Source: Aplysia californica
Taxonomy: Eukaryota > Mollusca > Gastropoda > Aplysiida > Aplysiidae
Length of the DNA stretch: 64,000 bases
Assembly (NCBI RefSeq): GCF_000002075.1
Contig: NW_004798288.1
Span: 114,972-178,971, forward strand
Reading direction: 5' to 3'
Position 1 is the stretch's first letter; every line of letters starts with the position of its first letter. The notes below the pieces were generated by a model. The model had not been told where the DNA came from, made no database searches, and was given only the letters and a program-made list of their open reading frames with translations. This document shows, piece after piece, positions 47,412-59,500 of this stretch. The position numbers and the translations under genes were made by a program.

Positions 47412-49826
47412 AGTGCTTATTTAGGCCACATATGGCCTAAATAAGGTAAGGGAGGGGGGTTTAGCTTATTTAGGCCACAGTGGACTGTGGCCTAAATAAG
47501 GTAAGGGAGGGGGGTTTAGCTTATTTAGGCCACACATGCTCAAACTACCCTTTTCAGGCAACTGAGTTCATTCCACTTTCATAATGGTGCACCTTTCTCA
47601 TTTAGTATGGTTTTGCCTCAGTGTACAACTTATAAATCATAACCATAATGAATATTGTAAAGAACAAAGCACAATACGCAAAATTTTGCTCAATTCCAAT
47701 GGTTTGAATGAGGGCCGGATTTTTCCTTCATGGAGGGGCAAAAGCTAGGCTACCATTTTGGCACATTTTGGTCAAGTGAAAAGGTCAAATCCTCCGAATG
47801 GACTTCCGGGTTAAATTTGGGGTTTAAAAAGTGTGTATACTACGTGGCTGAGTCAAAGTTACACTATCTTTGCCTGAGTGACACTCTCTCGTACTGTCTC
47901 GTAGTAGTACATGTAGGCTAGTAGGCCTAGTAGTAGTAGTAGCAAAGATCGTGTAGAGAATGTTTGGTAGTAGATTCTATCTAGTAGGCAGTTTAGTGAA
48001 CGTGCTCGCGGCAGGGCGAATCGGCCTCGATAAGCCCCGTAGACTTTTGTGATCGGCCACGAAGCCTTGTGTTTTGATGGGTCTAGATCTAGATCTAGAT
48101 CTAAACAACTCAGTGCTATTCGCACTGCCACATCCGACAGGCCTAGATCTACATCTTTTTAAAAGGAAAAGAAAGATCATCAAAATGGTTGAATTCGCGT
48201 GAAAATCGATTAGGTAGAACTAGAACTATTAAAACTTGCTTCTGAAAACAAGGCAATTTTTATACGAAGGCCATTTTTATAACTCGATGAAATAAAAACT
48301 ACTGACTGTGTGCTGTGTTATTCTGTATAAAAATAAATTATGAAACTTCAGGACGTAGATCTATTATTATTTACCAGCATCTTTTGACGCCTGAGCTGTA
48401 GAGGTTGAAGTTTTCACAACACTAATAGATCTAGTAATAGGGTTAGGTAATACGGCTTTCCGTAAAAAATGCATAGATCTACAAAAGCCGACCACCGAAT
48501 CGACCGGGTGCCTCGGTCTCCCCTGCACTCTGATTCAATATTTAAAAAAAAATGCTAATCAATGAAAATTGCAAATTGATAATAATAGTATAGTCCTGTA
48601 GAGGATAGGTGGACTCCGGGGTCTGCATAGCGAAATACTAGGTTTTAGGATGTGGACCCCGGAGTCACCGTAGTGAAATAAGGTTTCGTTTAAGTAAGGA
48701 TTGGTACTAGGTTTTAGGACAGGTGGACCCTGGGGTCACCGCAGTGAAATAAGTAGGTTTCTTTAAAGATTGGTGGAACCCGGAGTCACCATAGCCATAG
48801 AGGATTAAGAAGGTTTAATTAAGGATTGGTGGACCCCCGGGACACCTTGATTAAACCTACTTATTTTACTACGGTGACCGCAGGATCCACCTATTCTATA
48901 ACCTAACTAGTGTTTCGTTAGGTAGACCCTGGGGTCCACCTTAAACCTACCTATTTCACTACGTTGACTCCAGGGTCCACCAATCCTTAAAATTAAACCT
49001 AGATCTATCTACATATACTTATTTCACTACATTGACCCCAGGGTCCACCAATCCTTAATTAAACCTAGATCTACTGATTTCACTACATTGACCCCGTGTT
49101 CCTCCAATCCTTAATTAAACCTATATATCTACTTATAATTTCACTACTTTGACCACGGGCTCCGCCAGTCCTATTATAAAATAAACTTAGATCTACTTAT
49201 TTCATTATGTTGACCCCGGGGTCCACCGATCCTTAGTTAAACCTAGATCTACTTATTTCACTACGCTGACTCCAGGGTTCACATCCTAAAACCTAACATT
49301 TTGTTAGGTAGACCCTGGGGTCCACCTATCCTTTTGGCTAGATAGACCCCGTAGTCCGCCTATCCACTTTCTTGATAATAACTGTAAACAATACATGCCA
49401 GTTGTCATTTATAGTGAAGAAAAATGAGGGGAAAAAAATATAATTAGGTAGACTTTAATTTGTCCAAAAAATTGCAAGTGCAAAATAATTTTGTTATTTT
49501 CTGGTCACCTTTCCAAGGACCTTAAATTGATTCTACATCACATGTCATGTACGATACGGCTGTGAAGGAAAATGGATGTGAAGAGTTTTAAAGAAATAAT
49601 AATGTAACTTCTAAAGAAAACAATGCTTTACATTGGTTTGGTTATTTTGACTACATATGTGGCCTAAATAAGGTAAGGGAGGGGGGTTTAGCTTATTCAG
49701 GCCACATGTGTGGCCTAAATAAGGTAAGGGAGGGGGGTTTAGCTTATTTAGGCCACCTGTGGCCCAAATAAGGTAAGGGAGGGGGGTTTAGCTTATTTAG
49801 GCCATATGTGGCCTAAATAAGGTCAC

Positions 49827-49828
<2 letters not shown>
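47409..49828. mobile_element. 2.4-kb palindrome-rich TIR element inside a TA tract
   Basis: The ends are inverted (GGGAGTGCTTATTTAGGCCAC and the complement of CTAAATAAGGTCACCC). Near each end are two to four copies of a 14-bp stem, GTGGCCTAAATAAG / CTTATTTAGGCCAC, separated by the G-rich spacer GTAAGGGAGGGGGGTTTAG. The interior has no open frame, but it holds an inverted minisatellite (48600-49390) and AGATCTAG words. It is flanked by TA runs, consistent with TA-targeted insertion. Confidence 0.75.
48600..49390. repeat. Inverted minisatellite, ~70-bp unit
   Basis: About five units in one direction (GGTGGACCC-GGGGTCACC-GTAGTGAAATAA-GTAGGTTTAATTAAGG) followed from ~48850 by about eight in the other. 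The whole can fold on itself around 48840. The units are diverged, and the array lies inside the 2.4-kb element. Confidence 0.8.

Positions 49829-49894
<66 letters not shown>
49829..49894. repeat. (TA)n microsatellite, right flank
   Basis: About 33 TA units between the palindromic element and the Helitron-like element. Confidence 0.95.
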
Positions 49895-49898
<4 letters not shown>

Positions 49899-49907
49899 TA
49901 TAAATAA

Positions 49908-50383
49908 TCTATACTTATATTTGTGAAAGTTTGCTTTTTTGGCTGCCTTAAATTTCCGAACCACTTAACTTTCGAATATGAAAAAAATTAATCGTGGTTC
50001 AGATTCATTTAAAGGGTGCACAGTTTTATTGAAGAGCCTGAAGTCACTGTAGTTTAATTTTCAGTTTTTCATTAGTTTCGTTTAGATCTAATCTTGGGAA
50101 AGTCCGTCTTCTAAGACGCCATTGTAAACAAGTGAAGTTTACGTTCACCAGCTGTGCACATTGGTTCCACACCTTTGAAATTATGGAGTGTACAACCACG
50201 AAAGCGAAATAGAGAATCAATCTATACATCTATTATATTTGGCAACTTGGAAACACATGTGTCACTTTTCTCTCAAGATTTATTGCTCCATTCCCGTAGA
50301 GTGTAATTTATATAGTAGGCCAATGACTTTCAGTTGATGTTAATACACCGATCATTCCTTTCAACGAAAGGGGGCTCAGCTAG
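49908..50383 (+). mobile_element. Non-autonomous Helitron-like element (476 bp)
   Basis: The 5' end TCTATACTTATATTTGTG follows an A. The 3' end has the hairpin CCTTTCAACGAAAGG, then GGGCTCAGCTAG followed by T. TC...CTAG inserted between A and T with a subterminal hairpin is the Helitron signature. There is no Rep/helicase. Its last 200 bp match 25590-25798. Confidence 0.8.
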
Positions 50384-50636
50384 TATAGTATAAATTCAAA
50401 AGATAAAAAGATGCTACTAGAGAGTGACATTCAAACAAATAAACAGAGGAAAGATAATCATGACTGATGTTTGATAGAAAAGATGGAGCAAAATCTAACA
50501 GAGCGCCCATCAACCACCCACTCTCCTTGAACTGATCAGGAATCAGTTCAGATGCTTTGGAACAAAAAGCAAGCTTCGTGATCCACAGCGACAAAGCGAG
50601 ACAACAATCACAGGCTAGTTGAATTCAACTAATAAC

Positions 50637-50642
50637 TTTATT
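50637..50642 (-). terminator. Candidate polyadenylation signal AATAAA (minus)
   Basis: Minus-strand AATAAA, the last one before the repeats at 50525. Several other AATAAA hexamers exist nearer the stop codon, so the site used is unknown. Confidence 0.35.
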
Positions 50643-51003
50643 TTGTTGAGCTAAAGAAAAAAAACATTCCAAGTATGTAGCACATTTACGTAGTATCAGT
50701 AAGCAACATGCAAAGTGTGAGTAAACTGGTGTGTAGAAACATCGACCATCAATAAAAATAAAAAATGGAATATCGCAAATAAAAACGATTGGGACATTCT
50801 AGAAAAAGTACAGTAGGGGCAGTAAAGCTTCAACAAGAGGTACCTAATTTTACTGTGGAGACTGAACAAGAAACTTAAGAGTGATAATGACTAGAACTTT
50901 TCACACCTGTGCTTAGAGCGGATGTAGCCAGGGGGCATCCCTTAGCAGTAGTCTCCTACATTCTCCTTGATGTGAACAAACAAAATCCTCCTATTATTAT
51001 TTA

Positions 51004-51187
51004 AATACAGTATAACACAGATAGATCGAACACAGAAGACATGGAAATCATGCATCCTTCGAACAGTACTGTGCTTGTGGTCTTGGGTTTTTTTCTTCTT
51101 TATCTTTGTAGATATACCTAGAACTACGGATCCCTCGAACAACCGAGGCTGGTCTCAATGAATTCGAGCTCTCTGTGTTATACTGCA
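51004..51187. mobile_element. Pogo/Tc1-like MITE (~183 bp)
   Basis: Ends CAGTATAACACAGATAGATCG and the complement of GAGCTCTCTGTGTTATACTG. A deletion relative of 26807-27543, sharing also GAACACAGAAGAC and TTCTTTATCTTTGTA. Confidence 0.75.
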
Positions 51188-54100
51188 AATCCACATTACA
51201 GAAGAGTCCACTTGAAGTTGAACCAAAAATAGTTTATCCCAAAATAGTGGTGAACCAAAAGAAAATAAGTCCCAGATTTTTTTCTCCTATTTGAGCAACC
51301 TCTCTAAATCGAAAACCTGGCCAGCTAAACAAGAAATTCTGCTGGTCCAGCAGATCTTGGATTAACTTTTTAAAGCGGACTTCACTGTGTGTTGGATCCC
51401 TGCCTAGTCCAAACCCCTGTCTGTGAGATGGCCTCCTTTGGCTTTTAATTTCAATATCCTACGTGGTGTAATTTACCTGACAGAGAACTCGATCCACCTA
51501 AACGTGGCAGTGGGTCAAAGGGCACAAGCCCAGCAACTCTCGACGTAAGTGCTTTCTTTTTGTCCTATCTCCATTTTTAATAACAGTGAAAACAGTTCAT
51601 CATAACAAAGAGTGAGCTTAAGAAGTCACATTTTAAATTTTAAAAATGGAGATAGGACAAGAAAGCACGGAGGTCACGAACTGATAAACTGACAATAAGA
51701 CCATGTAGTCTTTAGTGCACATGTTGAGTTGCTTCTACAAAGAGCAGGCATTACGTGAGAAGATCAGGGAAACCATTCGACACACGACCAAAAATTTAGC
51801 CAGTAGGAGATAACAATATAATTTCACGTCTACTTTACTAGTGATCACAATAGTGAAGGATCCGGAACATCTGCACGTTCTACTTCCTTTCAGTATTACT
51901 AAAGTCAAAATAATCAGTTCCTGATGTAATGCAGCCATTATCAGGCTGACTCGTCATAAATTAGATTGGAACCCAGCTCTTCACCAGACTGAAAACTTTT
52001 GCTGAAAACTGAATGGTCAGCATGTGAACATACACCACCTTTTACTTTCAGGTTGAAAACCACTATCTGCAAAAGGAACCCTTGGAAGTTAGAGTACATT
52101 ACAATTATATCGACCACATTCTCTCACATCTCACACACCATTTTGATAGGCTATTAGTAGCCATTGTCAAGCCCACTTTTTTCAAAATGTCAATTCAATT
52201 CAACAACACAGACATATCAAAGAGGCAACAAAGACTCGTTCAGAGTTACAAGCATTGAGAAACAACATATTCGCATCCTAAAAATCAACAACAAAAAAGC
52301 CTAATTATATCCTTTCAACATCTATTCTAATTCTAAACAAAAGCAACCATATCAGCTTGTATTGTGTCTGTTAAAAGCCAGCTCTAATTGAGTATCTGAG
52401 TTAGTGAGGAATGTCTCAGGCAAAAGTATGCCGCCCATGTGGTGGCAGTACAAAATCCCAAGCAAACATTTTATACATTCATATGCTCAGTCGTGCATGC
52501 ATTTTTCCAGAACACCTATGGAACAAAGGTCAAAAGATATAAAAGTTGGCAAAAAGGTCGTACCCCATAGAAGATCACTCCTTGAGACAGCCCACAGAAC
52601 AGCAACCCTTCTGATGCTCAAATCATTCTTTTGAAATTAAGGACGCTGCATTAACATAATAAAAATTAGCTTCGTCCAAAGCTATCATTTCTGTTTTCAT
52701 GTATGGAGACACCAGGTCTGAACAAGACCAAAAAAACCCCATGAACATTTCAGTTTTAAGAAGAGGTTTTGAGAGGCTATATTATGCAGCAGAAAAGATA
52801 CAAGTTTTGTTTTCGGTATCTCACAAGTTACCAACGTGTAAACAAGGCAGAGCCTTCACTGCTAAGCTAGTAATAAAAATAAACAATTACTGAAGCCACG
52901 CGCAGCAAAAACAAGGCTTTCATCTAATGCTTTTATAAGGAAAACTGTGAATTTTATTGCATTTTCCTTTCTCAACAGATAATTGAAAGATTGGTATATG
53001 GAAAAGAAAATCGTATCAAAAGTAAATCTTAATGGTTTGAAAACTTATGAAAAAAGTCAAAAGATGTTCACAATGATTCAGTTTCTTCATACCCATCTCA
53101 AGTCTGTTCATAAAATCAAATCCATCCCATTTTCCACTGCGTACCTTTCAAAGTTATGTTCTGTATTTATTTCTTTGAATCACTTGAAACCTGCTCTTAC
53201 TTCAAAAGCAGCTAGTGAACAAAAGCTCCAGCTACCTTGGAGGGTTAAACAACTAATTTGAAGACAACTGTGGAAAATTGAACACAAGCAATGTAAGTTT
53301 TAATACAACATAAGAATGTTAAAACAATAATTACCAATTAATAGCACCCGTTAAATGTCAACAAAGAAAAAATAATATATAAATCTGCAGACGCATCAAC
53401 TTGTTGTAGACTTAATTAACTGAAACAGGCTTTCATATTAATTGCAAGATTTACTTGAACACTTCTATATATACGGAAATGCAAAACATTGAACAAAGAA
53501 CTAGGTACCGTACGTAGTTCATAAAGGAGAAATATCACAACATCCCAGTTTATTACAAGCAGACTTCACTGTACATTGAATGGACAGAGCAGGTCTTGCT
53601 CGTCAACAAAGCCAACTGACACCAGAGGTAAACACAAATGGGTGAGCAATTACCAGTGAGCTAATTCTGGATCCATAGATCAGACATCCCCCTCCCCCTC
53701 TCCTTCCACCTGCTCTCAACAATCAACAGAGTCAATAGAACCTTTCTGTCACCTCTACGACAAATACTTGCAAGTTTCATGATTGTTTTCATTCTCAAGA
53801 AGTATAGAATGACAAAAATCGTTTTTTCTTCAGGACACATGCAATACAAAAGCATCACTGAAAAAGTACCAGTAAGATGTAAAAGGGACAAAGTGCTCCT
53901 TTCCCTGCATTGCCCATCGATGGCATCACTGGGCAAACCTTTCCCTTGGTTGGCTAAAGGATTGAAACTACCTTAAAAAACGAGAGTTGAACTAAAGAAC
54001 TTAATACTAGATATATCAGTTCAAACCTTATACAAACATACTGCAGTTCAAACAAACCTGGTCATTTTGGGCCATTTTCTTAGGTCTATCAGATACATCC

Positions 54101-56007
54101 ACATATTTCTACAGTGTACGCCTTTTCATCGTTTCATACTCAATAATAACAATAAATAACAAATATATGTCACCAAATGTAAGATCAGTGAATTGCACAT
54201 GCAAGAATCTGCAGCATCTTTTCAAATGTAACAGGACAATTTTCAGGAAATAACCCAAAACTCCAAAAACACTGAAAACCCCCCCCAGAACTGGAGGTAA
54301 CATTACAAGTGCTGGTACATGCCAATCTCACTGGTAAAAACTGTATATATTACATATCAAAGACAGTACATTTGACTTTCTATTTAACTATTGACTAAGC
54401 TATTTCTGCTAATTAAAAAAATAATCAAAGTCTTTGAGGTGTTTTTATTTGGCAAGAATAATTAAGTAAAAAAAGCTGCCTCCAAAAGTTTTTGGACCAA
54501 TCATTTCTTTAAGACTCAAGACAAATAACAGTCCACTACATCAGAAACTGTTATGACAATTGAAACAGACTAGCAGAAAAAGGTACCGTAAAACGTTGAT
54601 AACATCAACTTCACGGGACCAAAGGATTTCTTTGTGTTAAGCAGATTTTTAAGTTGCAATGCTTCAAATAAAGAGGTGGAACAAAAAGGGGATTCAAAAT
54701 CCTTTTGCGATAACATAAATTTTGCATTAAACTGCATTGTATTAAATAAAGTCTATTGTATTTCTTCGCTTTTATTTGCACAGACAAAGGAATATAAACA
54801 ACTTAAAGTTGTCTTTCACAGAATCAAAACTGTAAAGGAGTTTTCGTTAAAATGGCTTAGATAACTAGAGTAAGAGTAATGCAAAAATCATCCAAACACA
54901 ACAATACCCAATGATAACACGAAACTGGTTTTTTTAAAACAGATTGCATGTATTATGCGAAGATGCTTCAATGCATAATCTCACATGAAGCTTGAGAGGT
55001 AAAATATTTATAAAGCAAGAAAAAAGAGATGAACAAGAGACTAAAAATACATGTAAAGTATAAAAAAGTATACATCATGTATAAGAGATTCGAGTCTTCT
55101 CTTAAGCAAACTTCCTTGCTTCTGATGGCTAAATCTAGGGGAGAGGAGAAAAATAATCATATCTCAAAAGCACAACTTTTCAAGAGAAGCAAAAAGCAGA
55201 TCATTCCTGCACTATGTTTCATTTAATGTGATTTCCCACTTTGCATTTGTAAATGTTTACTGTTTTGACACATTAAAATAAGTCTTGTTTTCTAACATAA
55301 TATGTTGCTTCTATATCATCAAAATTGGGGTATTTAGAGCAAGGTTTGCCATACAAAACAGTATAATCAAGAACTCCACATTCCTCATCAACAAAGCTCC
55401 TTGTGAAGAATATTACAGCTTTAAAAATGATGAAAATGACACATATGCAAAGAGAAATAATAAAGTCGCTCTATAGGCACCTTAAAACTTTAATCATTTT
55501 AGAGTTTGAACCTGAGACTGCTACAACACTGTGAGTCACTCTGCCATACAGTGAACTGTTTGGGATATCCAATATTTTCTTCACTGCAATTCATACCACA
55601 TAATATCGACTTTGGTCACAACATGAAAGTCTGAGACGCAGGTGTATGGATAGACTTGCAGCTTTCTGTGAAGCTAATTCTACACCATAAAACCATTGTT
55701 GATGAACACTTTTTTCAGGAATTTTTTTTAACGAATGAAAAAGAGCTTTTTATTAGGCAGCAAGTTTTCAAGCTTTTAACTTATATTTACATTTTTCTTT
55801 CTCGTACATTTGATTCCAACTTTTGCATGTATTTCTAAACATAATGCAGCATGCTCCAAAAGATGTAAAAAAAGCGACTCCTTGAAGTAACTATGATAGA
55901 AAGACAGACTGATTTAACAGATGGACTTGGATATTTACTAATCCTCGAAGTTATGGGTCTACATTCACAACCTCCAAAATAGTTCCGACTCCTGGAAAAA
56001 AATAAAT

Positions 56008-56333
56008 CTACCTTTTCAGTTTCTTAACCAAATAATAAGCAGCTAAAACAACGAGACCTGCCCCCAGGGCTATGGCAACATAGGAACCAGAAGCTTTGAT
56101 GTCTTCCAGCAGCAGCGTATATCGCAATTTCGACATTTCGTCCAGCAATTTACCGATGGAAGGGCGGGCGGAGAGTAGCGTAAAGTGCCGATGGATCAAC
56201 GGGTAGCGTGACGAAGGAACGCTCTGAGGGAGCAGTCCCAGGATCTGCAGGCGAGTGATGAGAACGTAGAGGCCAATGTCTGCCACTGTGAGAGATTCCC
56301 CGTACAGGAACATCTGGTTCTGCTTTGAACCCT
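56008..56333 (-). CDS. GDAP1: GDAP1-like protein, last exon: GST C-terminal domain end and tail anchor
   Basis: GDAP1-family proteins are GST-fold proteins anchored in the mitochondrial (and peroxisomal) outer membrane and affect fission and redox state. MFLYGESLTVADIGLYVLIT matches human WLCGESFTLADVSLAVTLH. The protein ends with a hydrophobic helix (SYVAIALGAGLVVLAAYYLV, about 56026-56088) followed by KKLKR and stop, a tail anchor. Acceptor TTCTTTCAG ends at 56334, and two bases complete a Glu codon from the previous exon. The tail is shorter than in human GDAP1, which has ~13 more residues after the anchor. GDAP1L1 or another GDAP1 paralogue cannot be excluded. Confidence 0.88.
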
Positions 56334-56564
56334 CTGAAAGAACAAATTGTACAAGTCATCTTTTTGAGAGTAGCTTGGATTCCTGAGAATATCCCTTCAT
56401 ATTCAGTCATAGTCGTATGTCTAAGATTACAATATTATCATTAACACTGACAGAAGATTTATAAACAAAGCTCAGACCATTGGAAACATCTTTTCACAGG
56501 ATACATAATTTTTGGGGTGTTATGAACTCAGAGTGAAGAACTGATAGTATGATAGTTCAGTAGT

Positions 56565-59500
56565 CTCTGCCTAAGATCCCACCGCTTACGATCCCAGTTC
56601 ACCTAAGTTCCCGCTGTTTTAAGATAACATAATTTTTACTATACAAAAGTCACCCCTTAGATCCTGCTCCGATTCACTCTGAAGGTCTACAATCGGCTTA
56701 GATCCCAAACGGAAACAGCCGATCAACCAAGAGTGAAAAATTCAGATTATTGAACTGCCCGTCACGTCAAAGATTAGCCACTCTCCTGAATGTGACCACA
56801 TAAGCATTGTAAAACTCGATAAAACGGAACAATATCTGCCCCACACGGGATCACACCAAGGCGCGAACTGACCGTCGTGTTTGTTTATCCCAAACATTGC
56901 ACTCACTTCTGAGCTCTCCACATAAACTAACATCACATGCTGGGAGGGTAAAGCCTACACATTTGCACCAGACGGGATCACATTGAACTGCCAACTCTTC
57001 CCTGACCATTGCAGCAGTAATTTAGCGAGACAGACTAACAATTGGTGTGGTCAAATCGCAATGGTGCATAATGACAATGGCCGGGGAACTCAATTAGAGA
57101 TGGAAAGCTATAAATTTTGGACAGATAAGAGAAGCAGAGGAGCAACTGGATAAGCGTAGAACTTGAGACTCACGATGGATAATAAGTGTAAATAGCACCT
57201 CATGCCACTGTGATTGGTCATCAAGGTTAACCACTCTTTACTTGCTAGAATATGTCATAAACTCATACAGGGGTCATGCCACTTCATTTTAGAGTGGAGT
57301 GAGACCACTTTACCGGTTGTGGGTCTTAACATGGGTCACCGTAGATTCTTCCCTTGGTCTGTCGGCTAAGATCCTGTTTGCTTAACTCACTGAGCACCGC
57401 TCCCGCAGCATACGTGGTCTGGTGGGTTCAACAAGAATTGACTATAAAGTAAACCCAGCAGTTTAAAAATGCTTGCAAATAGCCCCTGTGGTTTAAACAG
57501 GATATTGACAAGGTAGTTCTTTGGGGTTTGTGTATATTCACCACTTTAAGTGTGAATCACAGCGCCGAATCAGCGGTCGTTTAGTTTCGCCAGGCCGTAC
57601 GCTGCTAGGTCAGCGTGACCTGGGTCAGCTGCCGGTCAGTCTACCTGCGCTCACTCCACGCGCGGGGTTACATACCACGGCAATTTTACACAGTTTTGTT
57701 TCAACGCTCACGAATGAAAGCAGGGTTATCAATATACACATAGTGTTCCATCTTTGAGTTTCTTCTTTTAATGTACAGTTTGTGAAAACGGAACGAAGAT
57801 ATCTTGTATAGTGTTTTAACTGCATGTGATCAAATACAGCCGTCTTATATGTGCCAATTAAGGTAATATGAACCGAATTAAAGTTATGTAACTACCAAAG
57901 TACGGGAATAAATTCACTAAAACTTGCTCAGAATAAAGAAAATTAATGTGGGTATCTACTTACTAAAGGATATCCTTGTTGGAAGATTAGTAATCCACAT
58001 TTTTGCATTTTCGTTCAACAGCCAAATTCGTCGGGCTTGTGATCAAATTCTCATTACAGTATCCTTCATTAAATTAATGACACAGATCTCTTTACACATT
58101 TTGTACAGTAGATCTATGGCGTCGTGGTTGTTTTCTCGGTGCCTGCAGTGAGGATGCTCTCTGGTTCATAAAGTATCGTAGTTTTTCCGTATTGTTTACG
58201 ATGCCTTGAACCCACTTTTCAATTTTTAAAATAGACGGGTGGCAGCTTTCGGTTTCTTTTCTCCCAGCCGGTCCAAGCCAAAGCTGTGTTGTGTTATGGA
58301 TGGAATGCAGTGTTGTTCTAAATTGCGCTGTTTGTGGATTTTCTTTTTGGGAAAATGTCTTCTGTACAGCTTCATGTACGTGTCTATTGCTGTCTGAATT
58401 CCTGGAATAGAGGTTTTCTGAATAGGTGCACTGTGTGAGATGTCATTATAAATTTGACTGTATGCTCGGTTGAGAGAGTCGAAAATCAAACCTATAGAGT
58501 GCGCTTTGTCAACAATGATAAAATATCTCTTGGCAGTGACTCAAATGTCCTAGCCTTTCTTATCAGCCTCTGTTGTACTTTAGTCACGTTCTTACACCCG
58601 CAAACGCGACAAAGTTCATTCAGGGAGGAGGAATGTCTCCTGTGTGTGTGTTTCATTGGGAGATTTCAGTAAACCTGTTAGAAATGAATCCCGGGCAGAT
58701 GGATTCTACCTCATATCGTAACACGGCTCAATCAACGAAGATGAAATTTATACACATTAAGCACAAATATGTCTGCCTTTCATAGAACTAACAATCTATG
58801 AAATTCACGGAGAAGTGTTGAACTTAAAACTGCATAGAATCCAGAATACACAATTGGACGGGTCAATTAACAAGGCCCTGGATGAGAATCAGATGTAAGC
58901 GACTTAATATTGCAAGAACTATTCTTCAAACAATGACGAAAATTATACACGTAAAGCACAAATATATCATCAGTACATGTACCAAAATTTGTTGAGATTG
59001 AGCGAGCACTTTGGAAATTAAAAGTGAATTAAGTGCAGCACACACATATTAAATTCGATGAAATTCAGAACATTTTGCACACACTGTAACATCGGCACAT
59101 ATCGTCGCATTGAGATCGGGTTTTCGCAGACTGAGAGGGGGAATCTTGTTCTTTTCTTATAGTATGGAATATTTCGTGGTTAGAGTGAGGATACTGCCGA
59201 TATTTAGTGTCAAAAGTGTCGATTACGCCATGACCTGCCTGCCTGTAGCTGATGCGCAACGGAGCGGCCAGTGACCCCTGCGTAACCCGGCACGGAGCGG
59301 TTCCGATAGTGATTTAATGACTTCCAGATGTCGCTGGCCTGGGAAACTAAGAGGCACGATTTCGGCCAGTTTTCGGCGCTGTGGAATAAACAGGTTATTT
59401 TTCCAACGGACAGAACAACTGAAAGTAAGGAACTCCCGCGCAGTTCATTGTTGTTCCTCGTACGCGAAGCATGGCACGGCGAGGTATGTCAAAGTTTATA

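Larger units (their letters stand above)
47336..50525 (-). mobile_element. Family D SINE-like element split by two later insertions
   Basis: On the minus strand the tail (TTGCAAGTACCATAAAACTC, 47336-47377) and the head (GTTGATGGGCGCTCTG ... CTTTTCTATCAAACATC, 50400-50525) are the two ends of one family D unit. It was opened at its ATATGACC word by the palindrome-rich element and the Helitron-like element between them. Confidence 0.65.
50620..56007 (-). other. Probable long 3' UTR of the GDAP1-like gene
   Basis: Between the stop at 56008 and a minus-strand AATAAA at 50642-50637 the sequence is nearly free of the dispersed repeats that fill the rest of the window, apart from a 183-bp MITE at 51004-51187. 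It has no coding frame. The sparing suggests it is transcribed and constrained. This is inference. Confidence 0.45.

Noticed and set aside
48600-49390. CRISPR-like regularly spaced repeats
   Set aside because: Units are tandem, diverged, in both orientations and without unique spacers, in a eukaryotic intergenic region. They are an inverted minisatellite.
51003-55840. Several 60-90-codon plus-strand frames in the 50.6-56.0 kb stretch
   Set aside because: Short, AT-rich and without domain similarity or splice partners; the stretch is better explained as antisense to the long 3' UTR of the GDAP1-like gene.
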